Counted from the stretch's first letter, positions 28,040 through 36,880 are shown. The stretch: DNA of 64,000 nucleotides from Natrinema salinisoli (GCF_020405205.1 NZ_CP084470.1:336083-400082), one strand, 5' to 3'. Numbers and translations are program-made. Notes: generated by a model not told the origin, from the sequence alone.

Positions 28040-30229
28040 CTACTGTCTCGTGTCGTCGAGATCGGGCAACGGATCGGAAAGCGCGCTCGTTTGTCCGTCG
28101 CGTTCGCGGTCGACCGTCTCGAGTGCCTCCTCGAAGTGCGTAGCGGTAATATCGATTTTCCCGGGATCCGCATCCGGAGTACCGACGTACTGCCGGACGG
28201 CGACGGACGCAGCCTCGCGACAGACGGCTTCGATGTCGGCACCGACGTAGCCGTCGGTTCGTTCGGCGAGAGTTCCGAGATCGACGTCGTCGGCGAGAGG
28301 GCGGTCGCGCGTGTGAACCGCAAAAATCTGGCGGCGCGCGTCCTCGTCCGGAGCGTCAACGTGAATGTGGCGATCGAACCGTCCGGGACGCATCAGCGCA
28401 TCGTCAAGAAGGTCGGGACGATTTGTCGTCGCGATGACGACGACGTCTTCCAGTTCTTCCAGCCCGTCGAGTTCGGTCAGCAGCTGTGAAACGACGTGTT
28501 CACCGACGCCGGCGTCGGTGCTGCCGCCGCGTTCGGCTGCGATCGCGTCGATCTCGTCGAAGAAGACGACCGACGGTGCGTTTACCCGTGCCTTTTCGAA
28601 TATCTCACGGATCCCTCGTTCGGACTCGCCGACGTACTTGTTCAAGAGTTCCGGCCCCTTGATCGAGATGAAGTTCGACTGGGCCTCGTTGGCCACGACT
28701 TTCGCTAACAGCGTCTTACCCGTTCCCGGCGGCCCGTACAGCAACACGCCTTTGGCCGGTCGAAGCGCGACCCGATCGAATGCAACGGGGTGTTCCAGCG
28801 GCCACTGGACGGTCTCGCGGAGCCGTTGGGTCGTTTCAGCCAGTCCGCCGACGTCGTCCCAGGTCGCATCCGGCACTTCCACGAACACCTCCCGAAGCGC
28901 CGAGGGATCGATGGTACGGATCCCGACGTCGACGTCGCTCGACGTTACATCGAGCGTCTCGAGAACGGCTGCATCGACCGTACCGTCGGTACCCTCGGGG
29001 TCGAGTCCGTTTCGCCGAAGCGCCTGTATCGCCGACTCGCGAATCAACCGTTCGAGATCAGCCCCGACGAATCCGTGGGTTCGTTCTGCGATCCGATCGA
29101 GATCGACGTCATTGGCCAGGGGAACACCCTCCGTGTACACGTCGAGTATCTCCCGCCGGTCATCTCGATCCGGAACCGGAACCTCGATCTCACAGTCGAA
29201 CCGACCGGGACGGCGAAGCGAGGAATCGAGCGTCTCGGGGCTGGCCGTCGCCCCGACGACGGCAACTCTCGATCGGGGGTCGTGGTCGTCGAGTACGGAG
29301 ACGAGCCTCGCGACCCGTCGGTGACCCCGTTCGCCGCCTAAATCGTCCGTCAGCACGTCCAGATCGTCGACAAACACTATCGCCGGCGCATTCTCCTCCG
29401 CTTGGGCCATCGCTGTCTCGAACGGATCTTCCCCGTCGGGGTCGAGCGAAACGACATCGGACCCTCGAACTGTTACAAGCGTAACGTCCGCTTCGTCAGC
29501 CAGCGCTCGAACGAGCGCCGTCTTTCCCGTCCCGGGCGGCCCGTACAGGAGGACACCGTGGGGCGGATCGATATCCAACGTCCGGAACAGTTCGGGATTC
29601 GCTAGCGGGAGTTCGACGAGTTCCCGTACCTGATCGATGGCCGCGTCGAGCCCCCCGATTTCGTCGAACCCAGTCGTCGATTCGACCGGCGGAACGAGCG
29701 ACGACCCGTCGATCGACGAGCCCGAGAGCCGAACGGTCGTCCAATCGCGGACGACGACCGAACCGGACGGTTCGGTTTCGGCGACGTGAACCGGAACGCC
29801 GTGACTGGTAGCAGCGGTATGTCCGGCACCGGAGTTCGGATCGTCCCCGACAGCAATCGTCTGCCCGGCCATCAGGACACGATCGACGAGCGCGTTCGTG
29901 AGATCGATGGCGATTTCCTCCGTCACGTCTGGGGGAAGCGAGAGCGTCAGTTGATCGGCTTCCCTCGCATTAGCTCCCTCAACTGATACCGTCTCACCGA
30001 TATCGGCCCCCAAGGATTGTCGAAGCGATCGCGGGAGTCGAACTTCGCGTTCGTTCATCGTCTCACTCGTTCCGGTCCGGGCTCTGGTAGCGACCGTTTG
30101 TTCGCCTGAAACGACTCGAACAGGATCCCCATCGGCGACCTCGAGTTCCTTCATCGCGGTCGCGGTAAGCGTGGCGACAGCATCAGTGGGAGACTCCGAG
30201 CGAAGTGCCGCTTTGACGGTGAACTCCAT
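28040..30229 (-). CDS. CDC48/VAT-like double AAA+ ATPase, module copy 2
   Basis: A 729-residue paralogue of the AAA protein at 21068, with the same N-D1-D2 order. D1 has an intact Walker A (GPPGTGKT, 230-237) but its Walker B is IVFVDD, with Asp289 instead of the catalytic Glu, so D1 hydrolysis should be slow. D2 is intact (GPPGTGKT; VFFDEIDAI). D2 is almost identical to that of copy 1, with only about a dozen differences over ~230 residues, while the N-domain and D1 are strongly diverged. It diverges from the 30418 gene, as copy 1 does from its partner. Confidence 0.9.
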   Translation of the reverse strand: MEFTVKAALRSESPTDAVATLTATAMKELEVADGDPVRVVSGEQTVATRARTGTSETMNEREVRLPRSLRQSLGADIGETVSVEGANAREADQLTLSLPPDVTEEIAIDLTNALVDRVLMAGQTIAVGDDPNSGAGHTAATSHGVPVHVAETEPSGSVVVRDWTTVRLSGSSIDGSSLVPPVESTTGFDEIGGLDAAIDQVRELVELPLANPELFRTLDIDPPHGVLLYGPPGTGKTALVRALADEADVTLVTVRGSDVVSLDPDGEDPFETAMAQAEENAPAIVFVDDLDVLTDDLGGERGHRRVARLVSVLDDHDPRSRVAVVGATASPETLDSSLRRPGRFDCEIEVPVPDRDDRREILDVYTEGVPLANDVDLDRIAERTHGFVGADLERLIRESAIQALRRNGLDPEGTDGTVDAAVLETLDVTSSDVDVGIRTIDPSALREVFVEVPDATWDDVGGLAETTQRLRETVQWPLEHPVAFDRVALRPAKGVLLYGPPGTGKTLLAKVVANEAQSNFISIKGPELLNKYVGESERGIREIFEKARVNAPSVVFFDEIDAIAAERGGSTDAGVGEHVVSQLLTELDGLEELEDVVVIATTNRPDLLDDALMRPGRFDRHIHVDAPDEDARRQIFAVHTRDRPLADDVDLGTLAERTDGYVGADIEAVCREAASVAVRQYVGTPDADPGKIDITATHFEEALETVDRERDGQTSALSDPLPDLDDTRQ

Positions 30230-30417
30230 TCGGTCTGTATTTTCGTCGCCATCTACATCAACCCGTGGGTATTGTTATCACCCATGTCCGTTCTCCCACG
30301 ATTGGATGGAAAATTGTGCGAATATTCGAAATGAAATATTACAAATTGTCCCGTAAGCAGATATATGCCGTTAGTGATAACATTTAATAGCCGAGACTAG
30401 GTGTGATAGAACACCTC
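30230..30417. promoter_or_regulatory. Divergent promoter region of module copy 2
   Basis: 188 bp between the AAA gene (minus) and the 30418 gene (plus). A TATA-like GATATATG at 30359-30366 lies about 50 bp ahead of 30418; ATAACAATACCC at about 30269-30280 on the minus strand may serve the AAA gene. The size is almost the same as the region in copy 1, but I see no long shared sequence between the two. Confidence 0.45.
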
Positions 30418-31344
30418 ATGGGTAGGTCATACAAACCACAAATCACCGCTCGAGAGAGGGGAAAACTGACAACACAATTAGGGGTCGCCGAATCGAGCGT
30501 CGACTCGGAGCCGACGCTCGAGGAACTCCGAGACGTGATCGATTCGGGAACGGATTCGCAGTTCGCGACGATGGGCGAGTCCATCCGAAGCGATCTAACG
30601 GGGAAGCTCGAGGGAGACGTCCTCGAGTCGGCGATTTCCGACCTCGAGGAGGCGTTCGAAGGCGCTGAAACGGTTCGTGAAACCGGTGTCCCTGCCAGAC
30701 ACGGCCCCGGAGACGAGGGGGTAGACGAACTCTACCGCGAGTTGATTGACCCCATCTGGGATGCCTACGATCATCTCGTCGATGTCGGCCTCTTTGAGAG
30801 TCTCGAGGAGAACCTGCCGGCGTTTACGGCGGAACACATCGATCATACGGCAAGAGAAGTAGTGAACGCGGACGGGTTGCTCGACGACCTGACCGACTGC
30901 GGCTTCGACGACCGCGAGCGGACGGCACTACTCCTGACCGTCGTCGACAATAACACGCGTCTCTCTCGGTGGGTTCCCACGCGGGACATCCCCGACGGAG
31001 TCGAATTCAACGTCGACTACGTTCCACCGCTGTATCACCGAGCTATCGGCGGGGGATTACTGTGGATCAAGGCACTCGATAGGCATCTCGTCCAGAAGGA
31101 AATCCTCCTCACCGAGGACATCCTTGACAACGCGTTCTGGCGGACGAAAGCGATCCTCGGGGGAGTCTACCTGTTCCTCCGGGCCGTCCGAGATATAGCC
31201 ACGACTGACGGGGAGTTGACCGACGGCCAACTGGTCGCCGCGCTCAGTGCGGGAGCCGCGATTACCATCGTCAACATGGAAGAACTGATGCAGGAAGTGT
31301 TCTGGCTCCACGAGGAGAAACGAGCGCCGTCATCGGCACGATAA
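30418..31344 (+). CDS. Uncharacterised partner protein of the quinoprotein, copy 2
   Basis: About 308 residues from the ATG at 30418, which aligns with Met9 of copy 1; an in-frame GTG at 30403 would add five residues. It aligns with the 23427 protein throughout, including LTTQLGVAESSV (LTEHLGADSSV in copy 1), FNVDYVPPLYHRAIGGGLLW, LTEDILDNAFWRTKAILGG and LTDGQLVAALSAGAAITI. It has no cysteine motif, signal peptide or known domain. It precedes the quinoprotein by 21 bp. Retention of the pair in both modules argues for a function tied to the quinoprotein. Confidence 0.75.
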   Translation: MGRSYKPQITARERGKLTTQLGVAESSVDSEPTLEELRDVIDSGTDSQFATMGESIRSDLTGKLEGDVLESAISDLEEAFEGAETVRETGVPARHGPGDEGVDELYRELIDPIWDAYDHLVDVGLFESLEENLPAFTAEHIDHTAREVVNADGLLDDLTDCGFDDRERTALLLTVVDNNTRLSRWVPTRDIPDGVEFNVDYVPPLYHRAIGGGLLWIKALDRHLVQKEILLTEDILDNAFWRTKAILGGVYLFLRAVRDIATTDGELTDGQLVAALSAGAAITIVNMEELMQEVFWLHEEKRAPSSAR

Positions 31345-31365
31345 CGACACTAACGAGATTCAACA

Positions 31366-33090
31366 ATGGCAGCAGAAGATCAAGAAGACAAAGCCGTCAA
31401 GGCCGCAAGCGAAACGATCGTCGAAGAGACCGACCTCGGATATCAGGTGTTCAACGCTCCGGACGAGTCGGTTCTCGACCAGCACGACACCGATCGAATC
31501 CCCCGGTTCGACGTCACACAGGAGATGCTCGACGAGGGGAGCGGAGACCCCGAAAGTTGGCTGATGTTCGCCAACAATTACGAGGGACACCGCTACGCGA
31601 CGGCCGACGTCATCACGCCGGATAACGTCGACCAACTCGAACTCGAGTACGAGATGACGGTCGGCGCGAACTCCAGCATGGAAGGGTCGCCCGTCATCGT
31701 TCCGGGCGATCCGCCCGTAATGTATCAGACGAACGGACCGAGTCACGTGAAGGCGATCGACGCCCGCGAGGGGGAGACCCTCTGGAGCTACACCTATCCC
31801 GCGCCCGAGGACGCGGTGCTGTGCTGTGACGATAACAACCGCGGCGTCGCCGTCTGGGAGGACAAGATCTACATGACCTCACTGGACTCCGGCGTCCAAG
31901 CGCTCGATCGCTACACGGGCGATGAGCTCTGGTACACGTCCACCGCGGACTACAAGGAGGGGTACTCCGCGACGTGGGCTCCAATCGTGTACGATGGCAT
32001 CCTGTTCACCGGGAGCGCCGGTGGGGAGTACGGCGTGCGCGGGTTCCACTGTGCGATCGATGCGGAAACCGGGGAAGAACTCTGGCGGATGCACCCCTGC
32101 CCCGAAGAGGAGTACATCGGCGACTCGATCAAGCAGTCCGGCGGCACCAACTGGATGAGTCCGACGCTCGATACGCAGCGTGAACTGCTCTACTTCAACG
32201 TCGGCAATCCGAGCCCGGACTTCAACGGCACCGTCCGACCGGGGCCGAACCGCAACACGTGCTCGACGATCGCGGTCGACATCCACACCGGCGAGATCCA
32301 GTGGTCCCACCAGGAGTCCGCACACGACATCTGGGACTACGACTCCGCACAGATGCGAATGATCCTTCGCGACGTGGAAATCGACCACCGCGACTACGAG
32401 GGAGATATCGTCTACAACGCCGGGAAGACCTCGTGGACCTACACCATGCATCCGGATACCGGCGACCTGCTCGTGCGTGGCGAACCCATCACTCAGCAGA
32501 TCAACTTCATGAAGATGGTGCCCCACGTCGACGAGGAGCGCGAGTACGTCATGCTGCCGGGACTGCTCGGCGGGCAGGACTGGCAGCCGTCGGCGTACGA
32601 TCCCGGGACTGGTCTGTGCTACCATAAGGTGCTCAATACGCCCCACTCGGTAAAGTGGCGCAGCGAAGAGTACAGGCCCGGAGAAAAGTTCTGGGGCGGC
32701 GTCGTCGACGTCGAACCCGACGAAGAGGACGTGCCGGACGACTACAACGGCCACATCAGTGCTATCGCCGCAGTCGACCCCACCACAGGACAGGTCGTCT
32801 GGCGCGACTGGATCGACAGCGACCGGTACCTCTGGGGAGGGACGATGACGACTGCTACCGGCCTCCTGTTCGCCGGGACACAGAACGGAAACATGGTCGC
32901 CTACGACTCCGAGAACGGCGAGCGGCTCTGGGAGTTCGATCTCTCAGACAAGGCTATCGGCGGTGATCCGGTCAGCTGGTACGATCCCGGGACCGAGAAA
33001 CAGTACGTCGCGATCCAGGTCGGCGGCAGCGGCTTCGTCGGTCGCGGGCCGCGCGGTGACAGACTCGCCGTCTTCTCGCTTGAAGCGTAA
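31366..33090 (+). CDS. Cytoplasmic PQQ-type quinoprotein alcohol dehydrogenase, copy 2
   Basis: A 574-residue paralogue of the enzyme at 24375. It keeps vicinal Cys153-Cys154 (LCCDDNNRG), Glu221 (GGEYGVRGF), Asn281 (GNPSP), and catalytic Asp324 with the lanthanide-type Asp326 (HDIWDYD). The GPNRNTC segment ahead of the active site is shared with copy 1 and differs from the GDN.(W/Y)T of methanol dehydrogenases. Again there is no signal peptide (MAAEDQEDKAVKAASE). Differences from copy 1 around the active site (PCPEEEYIGDSIKQSGG against TCPEEEWVGDSINQAAG) are modest, so the two may act on related alcohols or under different conditions. Confidence 0.88.
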   Translation: MAAEDQEDKAVKAASETIVEETDLGYQVFNAPDESVLDQHDTDRIPRFDVTQEMLDEGSGDPESWLMFANNYEGHRYATADVITPDNVDQLELEYEMTVGANSSMEGSPVIVPGDPPVMYQTNGPSHVKAIDAREGETLWSYTYPAPEDAVLCCDDNNRGVAVWEDKIYMTSLDSGVQALDRYTGDELWYTSTADYKEGYSATWAPIVYDGILFTGSAGGEYGVRGFHCAIDAETGEELWRMHPCPEEEYIGDSIKQSGGTNWMSPTLDTQRELLYFNVGNPSPDFNGTVRPGPNRNTCSTIAVDIHTGEIQWSHQESAHDIWDYDSAQMRMILRDVEIDHRDYEGDIVYNAGKTSWTYTMHPDTGDLLVRGEPITQQINFMKMVPHVDEEREYVMLPGLLGGQDWQPSAYDPGTGLCYHKVLNTPHSVKWRSEEYRPGEKFWGGVVDVEPDEEDVPDDYNGHISAIAAVDPTTGQVVWRDWIDSDRYLWGGTMTTATGLLFAGTQNGNMVAYDSENGERLWEFDLSDKAIGGDPVSWYDPGTEKQYVAIQVGGSGFVGRGPRGDRLAVFSLEA

Positions 33091-33154
33091 CCCGCTGATC
33101 CCCGTTTTTGGCCAAGTACTATCTGCAGCGACACGGACGATACGACCACCACTC

Positions 33155-33910
33155 ATGGCAATCAAAGACATCAGCGCGGTAGACGAACTCGAGCGAATCG
33201 TCCGGGACGACCCGACGGTTCTCCCCGAGGTGAACGAACAACTCGACAGCCGGCTCGCCAGCGACGAACTGAGCGAGCGTATGGACGCCGGGCGGGCGTT
33301 ACGTGCGGCGGCCAACGAGGACCCCGAACTGGTCGCCCCCTACGAGGAGACGTTCGTTTCGTTTCTCTCCGAGGAGAGCGGTTCGCTTCGGCTGTCCGGG
33401 GCCGTCGGTATCGCCGAACTCGCCAGTATCGAGCCGAAACGGGTCTCCGGTGTCGCACCGCAACTCGTCGACGTGCTCGAGGAGACGGTTGCACCGGCCA
33501 TCGAAGAAGCGGTGATACGGTCGCTCACTCGGATCGGAATGGCCGACCCCGAAGCGGTCGCGGACGCCGACCCGGTCGTTGCCGAGCGATTGCCGGACGC
33601 AACGTTACCGACCCAGACGGTCATCACTCGATCGTTCGTCGGAGTGGTTCGAGAGGAACCACACCTGTTCGACGAAACCATCGCGGCGTACGCGACACTC
33701 ATCCAGTCCGATCCGGAACGAACCGTTCGGTTCGCTGCCGAAGCACTCGCCGACGTCGCATCGGCGGACCCGACCGCACTGCCACCGCTCGAGTCCGTAC
33801 TCGACCGCATCGAGGAACTCGAGGCTCACGTCGACGCCGATCCGCGACCGGACGCCGGAACGGAAATCAAAGCAGCCGCCCGGACGCTGCGCAGCGTCAA
33901 AACGGCCTGA
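33155..33910 (+). CDS. HEAT-repeat-like helical protein
   Basis: About 251 residues from the ATG at 33155 (MAIKDISAVDELERIV). It is an all-helical, acidic protein with repeated helical pairs (RMDAGRALRAAANEDPELV, RLSGAVGIAELASIEPKRV, AVIRSLTRIGMADPEAV, RFAAEALADVASADPTAL), each with an AxxxLxxxA..DP pattern, as in HEAT-like scaffolds. Such proteins usually mediate protein contacts. It follows the copy-2 quinoprotein by 64 bp, so it may be the last gene of that transcript. A T-run near 33106 could instead end the quinoprotein mRNA. Confidence 0.7.
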   Translation: MAIKDISAVDELERIVRDDPTVLPEVNEQLDSRLASDELSERMDAGRALRAAANEDPELVAPYEETFVSFLSEESGSLRLSGAVGIAELASIEPKRVSGVAPQLVDVLEETVAPAIEEAVIRSLTRIGMADPEAVADADPVVAERLPDATLPTQTVITRSFVGVVREEPHLFDETIAAYATLIQSDPERTVRFAAEALADVASADPTALPPLESVLDRIEELEAHVDADPRPDAGTEIKAAARTLRSVKTA

Positions 33911-33996
33911 CTCGGACAACGCACTGATCGATTCGAAGCTGATCACGCCGTGATCGGGTTGCCAGCAGGTGGTCGTGGCCTCTCAATCTATTGGGA

Positions 33997-34455
33997 TCAG
34001 CCACCACCCGGATTCCCGTCCGCTTCCGGAGCCGCGTTGAAAACCATCTGAAGCGTATCACTTTCGGGCTTAGAGACGCAGGTGAGTCGCAAATTCCGCT
34101 CCTCGACTTCCTCGTCGGAGAGGGCAAGATTCATGTCCATCTCTGCCTCACCGCTCTTTAGGACCGCCGTACAGACGTTACAGGTGCCGGATCGGCACTG
34201 GGACCCCCACTTCAGGTCGTTCTCCTCGGCCGACCGCAGAAGCGTTTCGGTCCGATCGATCTCTATTTTCCCGTGATACCGCTCGCTGAGGTTCTCCTCC
34301 GCGGCTTTCTCGAAGAGATCGTCGTCCTCGACGCTCCAACCGTTCCTGACGACGGCCCGATAACTGAGATACTCCAGTTCCACTGGCGGTAAATCCTCCC
34401 CATTGTCGGCGGTCTCTTTCGCCCCTGGCCCTACTGCGGGGAGCTCGATATCCAT
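33997..34455 (-). CDS. Halophile-type 2Fe-2S ferredoxin, copy 2
   Basis: A 152-residue ferredoxin paralogous to the 27466 gene: LEYLSYRAVVRNGWSVEDDD, then the cluster cysteines CRSGTCNVC and LTCVSKP. It lacks the extra C-terminal extension of copy 1. Its place, on the minus strand after the quinoprotein of module 2, matches that of copy 1 after module 1. A soluble ferredoxin beside each cytoplasmic quinoprotein is the main reason I suggest ferredoxin-linked electron flow. Confidence 0.92.
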   Translation of the reverse strand: MDIELPAVGPGAKETADNGEDLPPVELEYLSYRAVVRNGWSVEDDDLFEKAAEENLSERYHGKIEIDRTETLLRSAEENDLKWGSQCRSGTCNVCTAVLKSGEAEMDMNLALSDEEVEERNLRLTCVSKPESDTLQMVFNAAPEADGNPGGG

Positions 34456-34570
34456 ATGCTATGCTATCGTCACACACAGTTATAATTTTTCGCGACAGCC
34501 ATCTCAGTCTGGAATTGTAATATATCTCGTCCGATAGCGTTCAGGCTGTCTCCTCGAGCGTACTGTTCGA

Positions 34571-35338
34571 TCACTCGGGGGCAGTGCCAACGACGATGAC
34601 ATAGCCGTCCTCACGCTCGACTACGGTACTGACAGTGAGTCCGGCATCAGCGACTAATTCGCTCCAGTAGGTTGCCGGTGAGGCATCCTCGTCGTGTGGG
34701 TACGGAAGCGCGAGTACCCCAACTGTCCCACCGGGTGTACAGACGCGGCGTGCTTCGGTAAGCGTCTCGCGGGCATCAGTCGCCGAGAGGTCGTGGAGCA
34801 CGCGACAGAGCGTGACGATGTCGACGGTATCTTCCTCCAACGGGATACGTGCGGCGTCCCCCCGCATCGGCGTCACCTCGACGCCAGCGAGCCGCGCGTT
34901 CCGGCTCGCTAATTGCGGTCCGTTGCCGAGGATGATTCGATCATCGAACACGTCGACCGCGAGAAGCGAGCAGCGCTCGGGGATAGCGGGTGCAAGCCCG
35001 ACGAGGGATCGCCCGGTCCCACAGCCGATGTCGAGCATCCGTTCGGACTCCGAAAGCGGGATTTCGGCGGCCAGTGCGTCGTACTTTTCGCGGTCGAGTA
35101 CCCAGGGTGGGGGGGATAGCAGTGACGTTGCTGCCGATCGGACTGTTGCACCTCCCCAGAGGAATAATACGAGGGTAACTGCGATCACAGTACTTCTTCG
35201 AGTTCGACGTTCGGACTGTCCGATGGCGAGCCCGGCGCTAATCGCCAACAAACCCAACAGCAGTCGGCGCCCCCGTTCCCGCCAGTGATACAGTCCGAAG
35301 TTATACCAGTGCAACGGGGTCGTTTCCCCGCCGCTCAT
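34571..35338 (-). CDS. Membrane-anchored SAM-dependent methyltransferase
   Basis: A 255-residue protein with two N-terminal hydrophobic segments (LLLGLLAISAGLAIG and STVIAVTLVLFLWGG) followed by a class I methyltransferase domain: motif I MLDIGCGTGRSLVGL, acid DVFDD, and DTVDIVTLCRVLHDL. The catalytic domain should face the cytoplasm. Its start overlaps the stop of the DUF4242 gene (ATGA), so they are translationally coupled. The substrate is unknown; membrane anchoring would suit a lipid-like or quinone-like acceptor. Confidence 0.82.
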   Translation of the reverse strand: MSGGETTPLHWYNFGLYHWRERGRRLLLGLLAISAGLAIGQSERRTRRSTVIAVTLVLFLWGGATVRSAATSLLSPPPWVLDREKYDALAAEIPLSESERMLDIGCGTGRSLVGLAPAIPERCSLLAVDVFDDRIILGNGPQLASRNARLAGVEVTPMRGDAARIPLEEDTVDIVTLCRVLHDLSATDARETLTEARRVCTPGGTVGVLALPYPHDEDASPATYWSELVADAGLTVSTVVEREDGYVIVVGTAPE

Positions 35339-35631
35339 TCTCCGGACAACGGTTCACCTCGACGCGTGATTTTCGTTGCCGGAAGTCCGGCTCGGTCAGC
35401 GTGTTCGCGGACTGCGTCCTCACTCTCCGCGCTGTAATGACAGAACGTCCCGACGACCTCTTCGTCGTCATTCGTCATTACCTCCGAATCCACCCAGCGA
35501 ATGTCGACACCCTCATCGCGGAGTTCCTTTAGCGCCTCTCCGGATTGCTCCGCTGCCGCGTCCAGTTCGTCGGTCGTAATCGGTTCCGGAAGCTCTCTCA
35601 GGATCAGGAAGTCGTCCGTTGGTGAACTCAT
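35335..35631 (-). CDS. DUF4242-like small protein
   Basis: A 98-residue protein of ferredoxin-like fold with the pattern of DUF4242 (nickel-binding-like) proteins: LILRELPEPITTDELDAAAE, then VDIRWVDSEVMTNDDEEVVGTFCHYSAESEDAVREHADRAGLP. The conserved W..S and C..A residues typical of the family are present. No enzymatic activity is assigned to the family. It is the first gene of a two-gene unit with the methyltransferase. Confidence 0.7.
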   Translation of the reverse strand: MSSPTDDFLILRELPEPITTDELDAAAEQSGEALKELRDEGVDIRWVDSEVMTNDDEEVVGTFCHYSAESEDAVREHADRAGLPATKITRRGEPLSGE

Positions 35632-35893
35632 ACGTCAACCATACACACGATTCATGTATTTGTAATACTTTCGGACGTTCGTATCTCGATTCTCAATCCC
35701 TCGGCCTCATCAGACAGTCGAACCTGAGCAGCAGGCCGCCGAGACCAGTCGCCTCCGAGTCCGGGGGAGCAATCCTCTCACAGTTCGGGTTGTCGTACCG
35801 ACGAGACGAGTCTAGCCGGAGTACGAGGACGATTCAGATTGTAGGGACCGTCGATACTGGACACGACTAGCAAAGCGAGCTCGAGTCACGCGC

Positions 35894-36880
35894 TCACCCG
35901 CCGGTCCCCGCTGGGTTCCGGCCGATTCGTGTCGCGTACTCCCGTATCGGCGGCGCATCCCGGTCGATATACGCGTTCGTCCACGCATCATCGGGATCGA
36001 CGTTGCCGTCAAGGAGGTCGGTTTCGGCGAGGAGTTCGCCGAGCCGTCGCCAGCGGTCGGCCTGATGGACTCCCCACCCCGCTTCACGTACGTGGTCGGA
36101 ATACTGAAGCTCCGAGGCAGCCGCGCGGAACTTCGCCAGTTCGATCTCGCTTCGTCGCTCCAGCGTCGCATTCCGATCGACGAGCGCATCGAGCGCCGCT
36201 TCCGGGTCGTTGGTCGCTTCTATCCATCCTCGTGCGATCGCGCGAAGCAGCGATCGAACCGCGTCCGGGTCATCTTCCGCGAATTCGCGGTTTGCGACGA
36301 GCATCATCCCGTAAACGCCGAGCGACTCGCCGATGGCAAGCTCGTCGGCCCGCCGGTCGTACTCGCGTTCGAGTTCGCGCCCGTTCGTGACGACCCCGAC
36401 GGCTGCATCGACGCTTCCGTCGAGTAGTTGATGTTCGACCCGGTGATGCGTGTTCGGATCCACCTCAAGGAGGTCGACGGTATCTCTGATACCGACCTGT
36501 TCCAGGGCTTGTGCGGCGAGGATCCTCGTTTTCGTCGCCGACGGTGCGACCGTCTTTCCGGCGAGCTGAGACAGGTCTGTCAACGGCTCACCGAAGACAT
36601 CACGGAGCGTGTAAATCGCCGCGGGAGTCCGTTTCGTCAGCGCGGCGACTGCTAGCGGGTCGAACCCCTCGCTCCCTTTCGCGAGGACGGCGCTGGCACC
36701 CGCGAGACCCACATCGGCGCGACCGCGAGCGGTCTGTTCAGCCGCGAACGGCGAGCCGTGCCCCTCGACGAACTGAACGTCGAGCCCTTCCGCTTCATAA
36801 AATCCCTTTCGGCGGGCGAGAAAGTACGGTGCCTGAAAACCGTTTGGCTCCCAGTTGAGCTGGAAGGTGACGGTAGTCAT
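35894..36880 (-). CDS. NMT1/THI5-family protein without export signal
   Basis: About 328 residues from the ATG at 36880, which overlaps the upstream stop by 4 bp. It starts immediately with the fold (MTTVTFQLNWEPNGFQAPYFLARRKGFYEAEGLDV), leaving no room for a signal peptide. It has the family sequence GSPFAAEQTARGRADVGLAG and ends with a tail (REAGWGVHQADRWRRLGELL) shared with the binding proteins at 15850 and 19253. It is the last of three coupled binding-fold genes. No permease or ATPase is beside them, so an enzyme role, as for THI5 or MqnA/MqnD, should be considered. Confidence 0.78.
   Translation of the reverse strand: MTTVTFQLNWEPNGFQAPYFLARRKGFYEAEGLDVQFVEGHGSPFAAEQTARGRADVGLAGASAVLAKGSEGFDPLAVAALTKRTPAAIYTLRDVFGEPLTDLSQLAGKTVAPSATKTRILAAQALEQVGIRDTVDLLEVDPNTHHRVEHQLLDGSVDAAVGVVTNGRELEREYDRRADELAIGESLGVYGMMLVANREFAEDDPDAVRSLLRAIARGWIEATNDPEAALDALVDRNATLERRSEIELAKFRAAASELQYSDHVREAGWGVHQADRWRRLGELLAETDLLDGNVDPDDAWTNAYIDRDAPPIREYATRIGRNPAGTGG

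Noticed and set aside
27949..28359. A 137-residue extension of the ferredoxin into the AAA gene
   Set aside because: The added part is the antiparallel-frame shadow of the AAA D2 region; the ATG at 27948 gives a normal ferredoxin.
24375..33090. The quinoproteins as plain PQQ-like (YncE or BamB-type) propellers
   Set aside because: They keep the vicinal cysteine pair, Glu, Asn and Asp ligands and the WDYD motif of dehydrogenases, which structural propellers lack.
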